From positions 41,404-105,403 of the forward strand of contig CANJCM010000007.1 in assembly GCA_947472765.1 (NCBI GenBank): a stretch of DNA of 64,000 nucleotides. The letters run 5' to 3'. The notes beneath the pieces are model-generated. The model did not search any database, had not been told where the DNA came from, and worked only from the letters and a program-made list of their open reading frames with translations. Both the position numbers and the translations under genes were made by a program. The DNA comes from Opitutia bacterium. Its GTDB lineage: Bacteria; Verrucomicrobiota; Verrucomicrobiia; Opitutales; Opitutaceae. Positions within the stretch are counted from its first letter, which is position 1. The number at the start of each line of letters is the position of its first letter. Shown here in pieces: positions 9,749-17,918 of this stretch.

Positions 9749-10741
9749 ATGAACTCCGCCACCCCTGCGCTGTGTCGTACAATGTTTGCGTGCGCCCTCT
9801 TGGGCGTTCTGGGCGCCCTGCCGGCTTTCGGTCAGGCCCCCGAGGCCAAGAAGAAGCAGCCGCCCAGTCCCCCGCTCAAGGAAACCGTCGCCACAGACAT
9901 CCCCGGCGTGATCAAGGGCGGCACGAAGATCGTCCTCATCAAGGAAGGCTTCAACGCCACCGAGGGCGTGATCGCGCTGAATGACGGCAGCGGCAGCGTG
10001 CTGTTCACCGAGCAGGACGCCAACCGGATCATCAAGGTCGATCCGTCGGACAACATTTCCACCTTTCTCGAAAACACCCGCCGCACCACGGGACTCACCT
10101 ATGATCCCAAGGGCCGTCTCGTCGGCGCGAATTCCCGGCCCGCCAGCATCGGCACCCTCCTGCCGGAGCCGCGCGTGATCCTCGCGGAATCGTTCGGCGG
10201 ACAGCCACTCTGCCGGCCGAATGATCTCATCGGCGACAAAAAGGGCGGATTCTATTTCAGCGATCCCGCGGGTCCGGATCCGCGCTTCCCGGCGCCGCCT
10301 CCGGGCCGCACCTCCCTGCTCCTCTACATCACGCCCGACGGCAAGGTCGTGAAGCCCACCGAGGACACCCTGAATCCGAACGGCATTCAGCTCACCGCCG
10401 ACGAGAAGACCCTCTACGTCACGAACGGCCAGAACATCATGGCCTACGACGTGCAACCCGACGGCATGCTCAAGAACGGCCGCGAGTTCGTGAAGAGCGG
10501 CGGTGACGGCATCGCGATCGATTCCGAGGGCCGACTCTATTCCGCCGTGGGCGGCGTGCGTGGCATCCGGGTGTTCGACAAGACCGGCAAGGACCTTGGC
10601 ACAATTCCGATTGGCGTACCGCCCCAGAGCGTCGGCTTCGCCGGCAAGGATCGCCGCACGCTCTACGTCGTCGGCCAGGGCGCGCTCTACAAGGTACAGG
10701 GTGCCATGCTTTCGCAGGGCATTCTGGTCCGCGCGAAATAA
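9749..10741 (+). CDS. Exported SMP-30/gluconolactonase-like beta-propeller protein
   Basis: This 330-residue protein has a Sec signal peptide (CALLGVLGALPAFGQA) and then a six-bladed propeller of the SMP-30/gluconolactonase family. These enzymes hydrolyse sugar lactones with a single divalent metal. Candidate ligands are Glu in NATEGVIAL, Asn in CRPNDLIGD, and the Asn/Asp pair in LNPNGIQLTADEKTLYV and GGDGIAIDSEGRLY. Export suggests action on oxidised sugars in the periplasm, which agrees with the sugar dehydrogenase-like genes at 20-24 kb. The start at 9749 replaces a GTG nine codons upstream, because the signal peptide begins at this ATG after a pyrimidine-rich leader. Confidence 0.88.
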   Translation: MNSATPALCRTMFACALLGVLGALPAFGQAPEAKKKQPPSPPLKETVATDIPGVIKGGTKIVLIKEGFNATEGVIALNDGSGSVLFTEQDANRIIKVDPSDNISTFLENTRRTTGLTYDPKGRLVGANSRPASIGTLLPEPRVILAESFGGQPLCRPNDLIGDKKGGFYFSDPAGPDPRFPAPPPGRTSLLLYITPDGKVVKPTEDTLNPNGIQLTADEKTLYVTNGQNIMAYDVQPDGMLKNGREFVKSGGDGIAIDSEGRLYSAVGGVRGIRVFDKTGKDLGTIPIGVPPQSVGFAGKDRRTLYVVGQGALYKVQGAMLSQGILVRAK

Positions 10742-10804
10742 GAGGCGTCGCGTTCCACGCGCCGCCTGGCTTGGGAATGACTGCTTGATTCCGAAGTGGT
10801 TTTG

Positions 10805-10875
10805 GTAGCCCGCTGCGTGAGCGGCGGGACGACTTTTCAAAAAGAAGCGTTCCCTGCCCTCACGGGCAGGGCTAC
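10805..10875. repeat. REPIN-like inverted pair, family D
   Basis: Left unit: GTAG head with stem CCCGCTGC/GCGGCGGG and loop GTGA (10805-10828). Right unit is inverted: GTAG head, perfect stem CCCTGCCC/GGGCAGGG, loop GTGA (10852-10875). Heads point outward. The same family recurs at 19674-19749 and, as a single unit, at 38757-38780. Confidence 0.85.
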
Positions 10876-10908
10876 ATCAAGCCAGCCATTTTGGATTCCA
10901 AGCAGTCT

Positions 10909-11838
10909 ATGCCATCGTCGCCCGAGTCGTCCGCCACCTCCCACGCCCACGCCACCCGGCAGCGGCTTACTGGCATCGGCCTGCTGCTTTGCGCCGTCGC
11001 CTGCTTTGCGAGCATCGACGCGTGCGCCAAATGGCTGAACCGGAGCATGCACCCCATGCAGACGGTCACGCTGCGTTACCTCGGCAGCTTCGTGCTGATT
11101 GGGTTCATGCTGAATCCCCGGCGGCATCCCGGGATTATGCGCACGAACCGCCTCTGGCTGCAGTGCGCCCGGGCGACATGCCTCGTCGTCATGTCGATGT
11201 GCATCTTCACTTCGGTGCGCTACCTGCCGCTGACGGTCATCACGTCGATTGCGTTCGTCGCACCGCTTGTCACCGCCGTTCTGGCTGCGCCGATGCTCGG
11301 GGAGAAACTCGGGCCGCGGCGCGTCATCGCGGTCGGCGTCGGTTTTTGCGGTGTCATCGTGGTCACGCGTCCCTGGTCGGGAAGTTTTCACCCGGCGATG
11401 CTGCTCGTCGTGATCACCGCGTGCCTCAACGCGCTCTATTCCATCACGACGCGGATGCTCGCGGCCCACGACAAGCCGGAGACCACGATGTTCTACACCG
11501 GTCTCGTGGCCGCGATCGTCGTGTGCCCGCTGTTTTTCTACACGTGGACGACACCCACGGCGTGGGCGGTGTGGGGCGTGGTGCTGCTGTTTTCGATCTT
11601 CGGTGCCCTCGGCCACTGGCTTCTCATCCTCGCCCATGCCCGCGCGCCCGCTTCGCTGCTCGCGCCGTTTTTCTACACGCAGATCATCTGGGCGACGACG
11701 CTCGGGACCACAATCTTCGGAGAGTCGCCGGATCGCTGGACGATTCTCGGCGGTGCGATCGTGATGAGTTCGGGGCTGTACCTGCTCTATCGCGAACGCG
11801 TGCGCCACCAGCAGCCGAGCGTGGATTTGCCGGTTTAA
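10909..11838 (+). CDS. DMT-superfamily (EamA) inner-membrane transporter
   Basis: This 309-residue protein has ten hydrophobic segments arranged as two EamA repeats. The first begins at GIGLLLCAVACFASIDACAKW, and the second around MLLVVITACLNALYSITTRML. It has the family's typical positively charged loops and a short cytoplasmic tail. EamA carriers export amino acids, nucleosides or other small metabolites; the substrate cannot be told from sequence. ATG 10909 is preferred over an in-frame TTG at 10891. It lies directly after a REPIN and is not in an obvious operon. Confidence 0.9.
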   Translation: MPSSPESSATSHAHATRQRLTGIGLLLCAVACFASIDACAKWLNRSMHPMQTVTLRYLGSFVLIGFMLNPRRHPGIMRTNRLWLQCARATCLVVMSMCIFTSVRYLPLTVITSIAFVAPLVTAVLAAPMLGEKLGPRRVIAVGVGFCGVIVVTRPWSGSFHPAMLLVVITACLNALYSITTRMLAAHDKPETTMFYTGLVAAIVVCPLFFYTWTTPTAWAVWGVVLLFSIFGALGHWLLILAHARAPASLLAPFFYTQIIWATTLGTTIFGESPDRWTILGGAIVMSSGLYLLYRERVRHQQPSVDLPV

Positions 11839-11867
11839 CGTGGCTCGGAAAACAGCTCGGCCCAATC

Positions 11868-11926
11868 GGGCGTGGACGAGGGCAGCCCCTACACAGATTT
11901 TATAGGGGCGGGCCTCGTGCACGCCC
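11868..11926. repeat. REP-like pair, family C, heads facing each other
   Basis: An imperfect inverted unit ending in CCCCTAC (11868-11892) faces a plus unit, GGGGCGGGCCTCGTGCACGC, at about 11901-11926. Stems are GGGCG-type around a CTCG core. It sits between two co-directional genes. Confidence 0.7.
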
Positions 11927-12002
11927 ACTCCGTCTCGACAAGATGCGGGCCAATCCGGCTTCGCTTTGACTTCCCCGGGGCACGTCAGCGATACCAGTGC
12001 CC

Positions 12003-13274
12003 ATGAACCGTCGCGACGTATTGCGCAGCATCGGCGTAAGTGCCACTGCCGCGCTGATCCCCTCGTCCCTTTCCGCCGCGAGCACGCCGCCCGCGGTGTT
12101 GCCCCGCCCCGAGACGAATCTGAAAATCACCGGTGTCCGCATCGTGCGCACCCGGCCCAAGCGACCGGTGCCGGCTTACACCCCAGCCCCTGGCTCGTGG
12201 TCGGTCGCCGGCGTCGAGGTCGCGAACCCGATGTCGATCTACCCGAAGTACAAGCCGCAGCGCTCGCTCTTCCGGCCCGAGCCGCAGATTCCGGCCTTCA
12301 CCGTGGAGATCGAAACCGACAAGGGCCTCAAGGGCTACGGCCAGGGCGGCCCGGGTGGCGGACCGATCGTGGAGGGTCATCTCGCGCGTCTGCTGATCGG
12401 CGAGAACGCCCGGGACATCGAAAAAATCTGGGACATGCTCTGGCGCTCGACGATGGAGTACGGGCGGAAGGGTCTCGTGATTAATGCCATCAGCGGCGTC
12501 GACAACGCGCTCTGGGATCTCGCGGGCAAGGCCCACGGTGCGCCCGTTTACCGGCTGCTCGGCGGCGAAACGAAAGAGCGCATCCCCGCCTACTGCACCG
12601 GCAACGACATCGAGCAGCACGTCGAGTTCGGTTACACCAAGCTGAAGCTCGCCCTGCCGCACGGCCCGGCCGATGGACGGGAAGGCATTCGCAAGAACGT
12701 CGAACTCGTGAAGCGCGCCCGCGCCGCGCTCGGCCCGGAAGGGGAAATCATGATGGACTGCTGGATGGCGCTGACCGAGCGCTACACGATCGAGCTGTGT
12801 GAGGCGTTCGAGCCGTACCGGATTTACTGGATGGAGGAGTGCCTCATTCCCGACGACTACGAGGGTTTCGGCCGGCTCCGGCAGCAGATCAAGTCCACGC
12901 GGATCGTCACCGGCGAGCACGAGTACACGCGTTACGGTTTCCGCCGGCTGCTCGAGCACAACAGCGCGGAAATCTGGCAACCCGACGTCCACTGGTGCGG
13001 TGGGCTCACCGAACTTCGTCGCATCGCGGCTCTCGGCGCCGCCTACGACGTTCCGATCATTCCGCACGGCGGCGGCGCCCGCGACGCTGTCCACTTCATC
13101 ATGGCGACGCCAAACAGCCCGTGGGCGGAACTCTTCATGCCCGCTCCCGGCGGACCGAAGGAAGTCTACGATCGCTACGCCGAGGACAATAACCTCACCA
13201 AAGGCCCCGAGGGCATCTACACCCGTCCGTCGGAGGAGCCGGGTTTCGGCTGGGACTTCGAAGTGGTGGGGTGA
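12003..13274 (+). CDS. Enolase-superfamily dehydratase (L-rhamnonate dehydratase-like) with a Tat signal
   Basis: Members of this group abstract a proton alpha to a carboxylate and eliminate water from sugar acids such as L-rhamnonate. The 423-residue protein begins with a twin-arginine signal (NRRDVLRS, then a hydrophobic run ending ALIPSSLSAAS). The body has GYTKLKLALPHGPADG, metal ligands Asp252 (MMDCWMAL), Glu278/279 (MEECLIPDD) and Glu305 (TGEHEYTRYGF), and the catalytic His355 (IPHGGG); TGEHEYTR is typical of rhamnonate dehydratases. A Tat signal on this normally cytosolic family is odd and suggests periplasmic sugar-acid dehydration. ATG 12003 is preferred over GTG 11997 because it starts the Tat motif. 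The substrate is inferred only from similarity. Confidence 0.87.
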   Translation: MNRRDVLRSIGVSATAALIPSSLSAASTPPAVLPRPETNLKITGVRIVRTRPKRPVPAYTPAPGSWSVAGVEVANPMSIYPKYKPQRSLFRPEPQIPAFTVEIETDKGLKGYGQGGPGGGPIVEGHLARLLIGENARDIEKIWDMLWRSTMEYGRKGLVINAISGVDNALWDLAGKAHGAPVYRLLGGETKERIPAYCTGNDIEQHVEFGYTKLKLALPHGPADGREGIRKNVELVKRARAALGPEGEIMMDCWMALTERYTIELCEAFEPYRIYWMEECLIPDDYEGFGRLRQQIKSTRIVTGEHEYTRYGFRRLLEHNSAEIWQPDVHWCGGLTELRRIAALGAAYDVPIIPHGGGARDAVHFIMATPNSPWAELFMPAPGGPKEVYDRYAEDNNLTKGPEGIYTRPSEEPGFGWDFEVVG

Positions 13275-13282
13275 GTTGATCG

Positions 13283-13356
13283 ATGGAGGGCCGGTGCCCC
13301 CACCGGCCATGGCGGAATATTATGCCATTCGGCGGGTGAGGGCACCCGCCCTCCAC
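13283..13356. repeat. REPIN-like inverted pair, family B
   Basis: Left unit 13283-13309: GGAG head, stem GGCCGGTG/CACCGGCC, loop CCCC. Right unit 13331-13356 is inverted, with stem GGCGGGTG/CACCCGCC. The outer heads TGGAG/CTCCA pair, so the whole element could fold as one long hairpin. It starts 8 bp after the stop codon of the upstream gene. Confidence 0.85.
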
Positions 13357-13381
13357 GGTTTGCTGGATAGGAGTAGCGCCC

Positions 13382-14053
13382 TCACGCCGGCTCGTTCGCG
13401 CGCTTCTCGTTGAGGCGGGCCAGTAACTCTGGAAACGCAGCGGGCACCGGCGAGTCGGCCAGATACTTCTCCGCGAGTTCCTTGTGCCCCCGGGCCCGCA
13501 GGCTCGCGTAGACGTGAAGCTCGAACTGTTCGCGCAATCTCTCGTAGGCCTCGTTCAAATCGAACGAACGGAGCAGAACCAGCAGCGCCTCAATCGTGGA
13601 GTACCGACGATCATCCGCCTGATCGCGCAGCCAGTAGCGGCTCGCGCCGATCGTCGGCAGGCTGATCGTCCGACCCCAGTTTCCAATCTCCTGCGCCATC
13701 GCCGAGGTCTCGCGCCATGATCCATCCAGCAGGAGGATTTGCACCGCGGACGGCGCGACACCGGCCGGCATCGGTTCGCCGCGGGGATGGAGGATCCAAA
13801 GTTCGCGTCCCGGGACCTGCACATCCGCAACCGTCATCCGACGCTCGCGCCGCCAGAAGTGCTGTCGCGCTGCGGGCACGACGCGCTTGATCAGGTTGCC
13901 CGTGCTGCTTGGTCGGTACTGCTCGCGGTGGTGCACAAGGAGATCGACTTCCAAATCCAACGCGATCTCCCGCCGTCCCGCGCAAATGCACCAGCGCGGC
14001 CGCAACTGGCAGCCGGGACACCGGGCGGCGGAATGGAGGACGACACTGCGCAC
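13382..14053 (-). CDS. DTW-domain tRNA-uridine aminocarboxypropyltransferase (TapT-like)
   Basis: DTW-domain proteins transfer the 3-amino-3-carboxypropyl group of SAM to uridine in tRNA (acp3U), as shown for E. coli TapT/YfiP. Seen here are an N-terminal zinc-type cluster CPGCQLRPRWCIC, the LVHHREQYRPSSTGNLIKRV segment, and LLDGSWRE, where DGSW replaces the family's DGTW. SRYWLRDQADDRRYSTIEAL is the usual late helix that precedes the C-terminal part. No ATG lies near the zinc cluster; GTG 14053 gives 223 residues and leaves 38 bp to the upstream cysteine synthase. An ATG at 14155 would overlap that gene by 64 bp, so the start is uncertain. The two genes are probably co-transcribed. Confidence 0.85.
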   Translation of the reverse strand: MRSVVLHSAARCPGCQLRPRWCICAGRREIALDLEVDLLVHHREQYRPSSTGNLIKRVVPAARQHFWRRERRMTVADVQVPGRELWILHPRGEPMPAGVAPSAVQILLLDGSWRETSAMAQEIGNWGRTISLPTIGASRYWLRDQADDRRYSTIEALLVLLRSFDLNEAYERLREQFELHVYASLRARGHKELAEKYLADSPVPAAFPELLARLNEKRANEPA

Positions 14054-14091
14054 GATAAAGACCGCGGACGGGGCTCGAATTTCTCGCCCGG

Positions 14092-15114
14092 CTAAACCTG
14101 GTCCAAAAATTCGAGCTTGGTCGCGCGCGGCGTCAGGCCCTTTTCCGCCAGCCACGCCGGATTGAAGAGCTTTGACGCGTACCTCGCGCCGCCATCGCAG
14201 AGAATGGTGACGATCGTCTGCCCAGGGCCGCGTTCCCGCGCCAGCCGCAGGGCACCCGCGACGTTGATGCCGGAGGAAAGTCCGAGGTACAGGCCTTCAT
14301 CCCGCAGCAGGTGGTACACGACCTCGACCGCCAGCGGATCAGCGATGCGATACGCCTCGTCGGCCACCGTGGCCGCGACGTTCTTCGTCACGCGACCCTG
14401 TCCAATGCCTTCGGCCACGGAATCGCCGTCGTCGGTGTCGGTGTTCCCGTGTTTGAACCATGACCACATTGCGGCTCCGTACGGATCAGCGCAGACGGCG
14501 AGCACCTTCGGATTTCCTTCCTTCAAGGCCCGGCTGACACCGGCCAGCGTGCCGCCGGAACCGATCGACGCGACGAACGCGGTCACGCGGCCGGACGTCT
14601 GCTCCCAGATTTCCGGTCCGGTCGTGCGGTAGTGCCCGTCGAGATTGGCCGTGTTGTCGAACTGGTTTGCCCACCATCCACCCGGAATCCCCTCCGCGGT
14701 TCGCCGCGCGATGTGCTGGAAGTTCTCCGGATCCTTGTACGGCTTGGGTGGCACGCGCCGGACTTCGGCGCCGAGCGTCTTCAGCAGGTCCGTCTTCTCG
14801 TGGCTGAAATTATCCGGAACGATGAAAATGCTTTTGTAGCCCCGCGACGCTCCAACGAGCACGAGGCCGATCCCGGTGTTCCCGGCCGTGCCTTCCACGA
14901 TCGTGCCGCCAGGGCGCAGCGCCCCGGAGCGCTCGGCATCCTCGATCAACGCGAGAGCCGCCCGGTCCTTCACCGACCCACCCGGATTCATGAACTCGGC
15001 CTTGCCCAGGATCTCGCAACCCGTCGCGTCCGAGAGGTGCTTGAGTCGGATCAGCGGAGTCCGGCCGATCGCGCCGGTAAATCCGTCGGCAACGTGAGCG
15101 TGGAAGTCAGGCAT
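14092..15114 (-). CDS. Cysteine synthase family PLP enzyme
   Basis: O-acetylserine sulfhydrylases of this fold-type II family make cysteine from O-acetylserine and sulfide. The 340-residue protein has IGRTPLIRL, the PLP lysine in NPGGSVKDRAAL (Lys49), the substrate loop GTAGNTGIGL, the phosphate-binding GSGGTLAGVS, and a late LSSGINVAGAL with ILCDGGARY. Insertions such as WWANQFDNTANLDGHY and CADPYGAAMWSWFKHG match the longer subgroup that also includes Cds1-type cysteine desulfhydrases. Catalytic direction is therefore uncertain and no symbol is given. AAGGAG touches ATG 15114 directly, which is too close for an efficient Shine-Dalgarno. The DTW gene follows on the same strand. Confidence 0.9.
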   Translation of the reverse strand: MPDFHAHVADGFTGAIGRTPLIRLKHLSDATGCEILGKAEFMNPGGSVKDRAALALIEDAERSGALRPGGTIVEGTAGNTGIGLVLVGASRGYKSIFIVPDNFSHEKTDLLKTLGAEVRRVPPKPYKDPENFQHIARRTAEGIPGGWWANQFDNTANLDGHYRTTGPEIWEQTSGRVTAFVASIGSGGTLAGVSRALKEGNPKVLAVCADPYGAAMWSWFKHGNTDTDDGDSVAEGIGQGRVTKNVAATVADEAYRIADPLAVEVVYHLLRDEGLYLGLSSGINVAGALRLARERGPGQTIVTILCDGGARYASKLFNPAWLAEKGLTPRATKLEFLDQV

Positions 15115-15257
15115 CTCCTTACTGTGGTCGCTGCAGGCCCGGCGTCCAGAGCAGGCGTGCTGTTCCACCGCGGCGTGCAGTCCGACCCCGTCGGCGCGAT
15201 CCGCCCGGCCACTCCTTGACGTGGCAAGACCGTTTCAAACACTCGCTACCCACCCCA

Positions 15258-16490
15258 ATGAGCGAACTTATGTCCGGCCGGCGAGCCTGGTGGCTCTGCA
15301 CCCTCCTCTTCATGGCCGGCGCCCTCAGCTATCTGGATCGCCAGGTGCTGAGCATTCTCGCCCCGAAGATTATCGCCGAATTCGGGATGACGAACACCGA
15401 CTACTCGCGAGTCCTCTTCGCGTTCGTCCTCGCCTACACGGTCATGTTCTCGGTCGGCGGGAAGTACGTCGATTTGCTCGGCACGCGGCGCGGGCTGACG
15501 CTCTCGGTCGGCCTGTGGTCCATTGCGAGCGCGGCGCACGCGTTTGTTGCGGGACCGATGAGCCTCTGGGCCGCGCGCTTCGTGCTCGGCGCTGGCGAAG
15601 GTCCGTGCTTTCCGGCGGTCACGAAAGGGGCGATCGAATGGGTCGGCCAGAAACGCCGCGCCCTCGCGGTGGGCTTTGCCAACGGCGGCTCCTCGTTCGG
15701 CGCCGTGCTCGCCGCACCGCTCACCGTGTGGTCCACGAGTTTGCTCGGCTGGCGCGGCACTTTTTTCGCCACCGGCATCCTCGGCCTGATCTGGGTCCTC
15801 GCCTGGCACCTCTCCTTTCACGGGGTCCCGGCCTCGGTGTCCGCCCCGCCCGAGCAGAGGGCCAATGTCAGCTTCCGCAGCCTGCTCGCCCGCCCCGTCA
15901 TCCGCCGTCTGCTGATCGCGCGGTTCTTTTTCGATCCGGTGTTCTATTTCTACATGTTCTGGATTCCGCAGTATTTCTCGAAGGAGCGCGGCATGTCGCT
16001 CGCCCAGATCGGCGCCCTCTTCTGGATTCCCTACCTCGTGCTCGGGCTCGTGAAAATCGACGCCGGCCGCGTGTCCGACTCGCTCGTGGCCCGCGGCTGG
16101 GAACCGATCAAGGCGCGGATGATGCTGATGGGGATCGCGGCGGCGCTGACGCCGGCCTCGTGGTTCGCCTCCCTCGCCGGATCGCCGGCAATCGCGATCA
16201 CGCTGATGTCGGTGCTCATGCTGGCGCACGGCATCTGGATCACGAATTACATGGCGCTCATTGCCGACACGGTCGCGCCGAAGGAAGTCGCGACGACCGT
16301 CGGACTCACCGGCACCGCCGGCGGCATCGCGGGCATGATCTCGCAACTCGCGATCGGCCCCATCGTCGATCACTTCTCGTTCTCCCCGGTGTTCCTGGCG
16401 TCTGCGGTCGTCTACCCGCTGGCCTGGCTCACGCTGCGCTGGGGCAAGGGTCCGTATGAAAATCAAATCCGTCCAGGCGTTCCTGCTTAA
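15258..16490 (+). CDS. MFS transporter, ACS family (hexuronate/sugar-acid type)
   Basis: This 410-residue carrier has twelve hydrophobic segments. LSYLDRQVLSILAPKI in the first helix region is typical of the anion:cation symporter (ACS) branch, which imports hexuronates, galactonate and other sugar acids with protons. The first cytoplasmic loop carries the GGKYVDLLGTRRG version of the MFS A-motif, and VLGAGEGPCFPAVTK is the conserved fourth-helix motif of this branch. ATG 15258 is chosen over an ATG at 15216, since hydrophobicity begins soon after it. Its last 35 bp overlap the start of the rhamnonate-dehydratase-like gene, which suggests a transporter-catabolic pair for an aldonic or deoxy-aldonic acid. 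Confidence 0.92.
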   Translation: MSELMSGRRAWWLCTLLFMAGALSYLDRQVLSILAPKIIAEFGMTNTDYSRVLFAFVLAYTVMFSVGGKYVDLLGTRRGLTLSVGLWSIASAAHAFVAGPMSLWAARFVLGAGEGPCFPAVTKGAIEWVGQKRRALAVGFANGGSSFGAVLAAPLTVWSTSLLGWRGTFFATGILGLIWVLAWHLSFHGVPASVSAPPEQRANVSFRSLLARPVIRRLLIARFFFDPVFYFYMFWIPQYFSKERGMSLAQIGALFWIPYLVLGLVKIDAGRVSDSLVARGWEPIKARMMLMGIAAALTPASWFASLAGSPAIAITLMSVLMLAHGIWITNYMALIADTVAPKEVATTVGLTGTAGGIAGMISQLAIGPIVDHFSFSPVFLASAVVYPLAWLTLRWGKGPYENQIRPGVPA

Positions 16491-17625
16491 GCTCACTGCG
16501 CCATTCATGGCGAAGCCGAAGGTCGCGGCCGCGCCCACGTGGTGGGACACCGCCGAGGTCGCTTCCCCGATTTCGCGCCACGCCCGGTTCAAGCGGCTCC
16601 GCAGTTCGTGGCGTTATCCGTCCACCGTCGTCGTCTGCCGCGTCGAGGCCGAGAATGGCCAGTGGGGGCTCGGCACGACGCGCTATGGCACACCGGTCGC
16701 CGCGCTCATCAACGAACACTACGCGCCGCTCCTCGTGGGCGAGCCGTGTATGGCGGTGGAGCGCAACTGGGACATCATCACCCGCGCCTCCGCCGCCTAC
16801 AGCGCCGGCGGGCTGGCCAGTTTCGCGATCAGCGCAGTCGATCTCGCGCTGTGGGATCTGAAGGGAAAGCTTCTCGGCCAGCCGGTTTACTCGCTCATCG
16901 GCGGACCGGCGCGCGACAAACAGCCGTGCTACGCCACCGGCAACGATCCGGCCTGGCACCGCGAGTTGGGATTCGCCGGCACGAAGCTTGCCTGTCCCTA
17001 CGGTCCCGTGGACGGCCTCGACGGCTTGAAGAAGAACGAGGAGTTTGTCGGCAAGGCCCGCTCCGTCATCGGATCCGACATGGAGCTCATGCTCGATTGC
17101 TGGATGTCCCTGGACATCGAGTACGTGATGCGACTCGCGGAACGCCTCCGTCCGCACGGACTCCGCTGGATTGAGGAATGTCTCCCGCCGGAAGATCTCG
17201 AGGGCCATCGTGAGCTGCGCCGGCGGCTACCGTGGCAGGGACTCGCGACCGGCGAACACTGGTACGGCCTCGCTTCATTCGCGTATGCGGCGAATCACCG
17301 CGTGGTCGATGTCTTCCAGCCCGACGTCGAATGGGCCGGCGGGCTCACCGCCTGCCTGAAGATTGCGCACCTGGCCGAGGCCGCGGGCATCGGTTTCGCC
17401 CCGCACTGCGGCGTGAACACGCCCTTCGGCCAGCACCTCGTCTACGCCCTGCCGAACAGTCCGCTCGCCGAGTGCTTCGTGGGCACGCCCGCCGGGGTGC
17501 CGCTCGAGCAGACCAATATCATCCCCGGCATGCCCATGCCGAAGGACGGCTTCCTCGTTCCGAGTGACGCGCCGGGCTTCGGGATGGAAATCACGGACGA
17601 GTGGTTGAATTCGATGCGGGCGTAG
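16456..17625 (+). CDS. Enolase-superfamily dehydratase (L-rhamnonate dehydratase-like), cytoplasmic
   Basis: This 389-residue enzyme has no signal peptide and is the probable cytoplasmic partner of the overlapping MFS importer. It shows TKLACPYGPVDG, the metal ligands Asp (MLDCWMSLD), Glu (IEECLPPEDLEG) and Glu (TGEHWYGLASF), and the catalytic His in FAPHCGVNTPFGQH. The TGEH-(E/W)Y signature and the GP-(A/V)DG loop place it near L-rhamnonate dehydratase, making a 2-keto-3-deoxy acid. It is paralogous to the Tat-exported protein at 12003-13274 but lacks the KLK of that protein, having TKL only. The ATG lies within the coding end of the transporter gene, so translation is probably coupled. Exact substrate is unknown. 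Confidence 0.87.
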   Translation: MKIKSVQAFLLKLTAPFMAKPKVAAAPTWWDTAEVASPISRHARFKRLRSSWRYPSTVVVCRVEAENGQWGLGTTRYGTPVAALINEHYAPLLVGEPCMAVERNWDIITRASAAYSAGGLASFAISAVDLALWDLKGKLLGQPVYSLIGGPARDKQPCYATGNDPAWHRELGFAGTKLACPYGPVDGLDGLKKNEEFVGKARSVIGSDMELMLDCWMSLDIEYVMRLAERLRPHGLRWIEECLPPEDLEGHRELRRRLPWQGLATGEHWYGLASFAYAANHRVVDVFQPDVEWAGGLTACLKIAHLAEAAGIGFAPHCGVNTPFGQHLVYALPNSPLAECFVGTPAGVPLEQTNIIPGMPMPKDGFLVPSDAPGFGMEITDEWLNSMRA

Positions 17626-17633
17626 TGCCCCTG

Positions 17634-17708
17634 ATGGAGGGCCGGTGTCCCCACCGGCCGCATTCAAAATAGTGTCCGTTTCTGGCCGGTGGAGGCACCG
17701 GCCCTCCA
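17634..17708. repeat. REPIN-like inverted pair, family B
   Basis: Units 17634-17659 and 17683-17708 are inverted copies with GGAG heads and stems GGCCGGTG/CACCGGCC. It begins 8 bp after the stop codon, just like the family-B element at 13283. Confidence 0.85.
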
Positions 17709-17725
17709 TTGATGCTCTGGCGGAC

Positions 17726-17785
17726 GGGCGCGCACGAGGCGCGCCCCTACCAAAGGCATCGTAGGGGCTGGGCTCGTCCACGCCC
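17726..17785. repeat. REP-like pair, family C, heads facing each other
   Basis: Inverted unit 17726-17750 (GGGCGCG/CGCGCCC stem, ending in CTAC) faces a plus unit at 17761-17785 (GTAG head, GGGGCTGGGCTCGTCCACGC core), 10 bp apart. Confidence 0.8.
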
Positions 17786-17813
17786 GCTCTGGCAGTGCCG
17801 GTCTACATTTCAT

Positions 17814-17897
17814 CGTTCTCGTTCTCTTAATCTTTCTCGTTCTCGTTCCCAATCGCCGGCGGACGCGAGAACGAGAACGATTACGAGAACGAGAACG
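17814..17897. repeat. GAGAACGA inverted repeat
   Basis: Left arm 17814-17847 is built from CGTTCTCGTTCTC units around TTAATC; right arm 17865-17897 is its near-complement (GAGAACGAGAACGATTACG core). The arms could form a stem of about 30 bp with a loop of about 17 nt, ending 21 bp from the 3' end of the convergent YkgJ-type gene. A degenerate relative lies at about 58507-58540. Confidence 0.75.
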
Positions 17898-17918
17898 GGG
17901 CGATCCCCCGGAACTCGA

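Noticed and set aside
17634..17897. Possible CRISPR array, because several repeats follow each other
   Set aside because: The three elements belong to different families, are palindromic pairs and have no regular repeat-spacer pattern; no cas genes are near.
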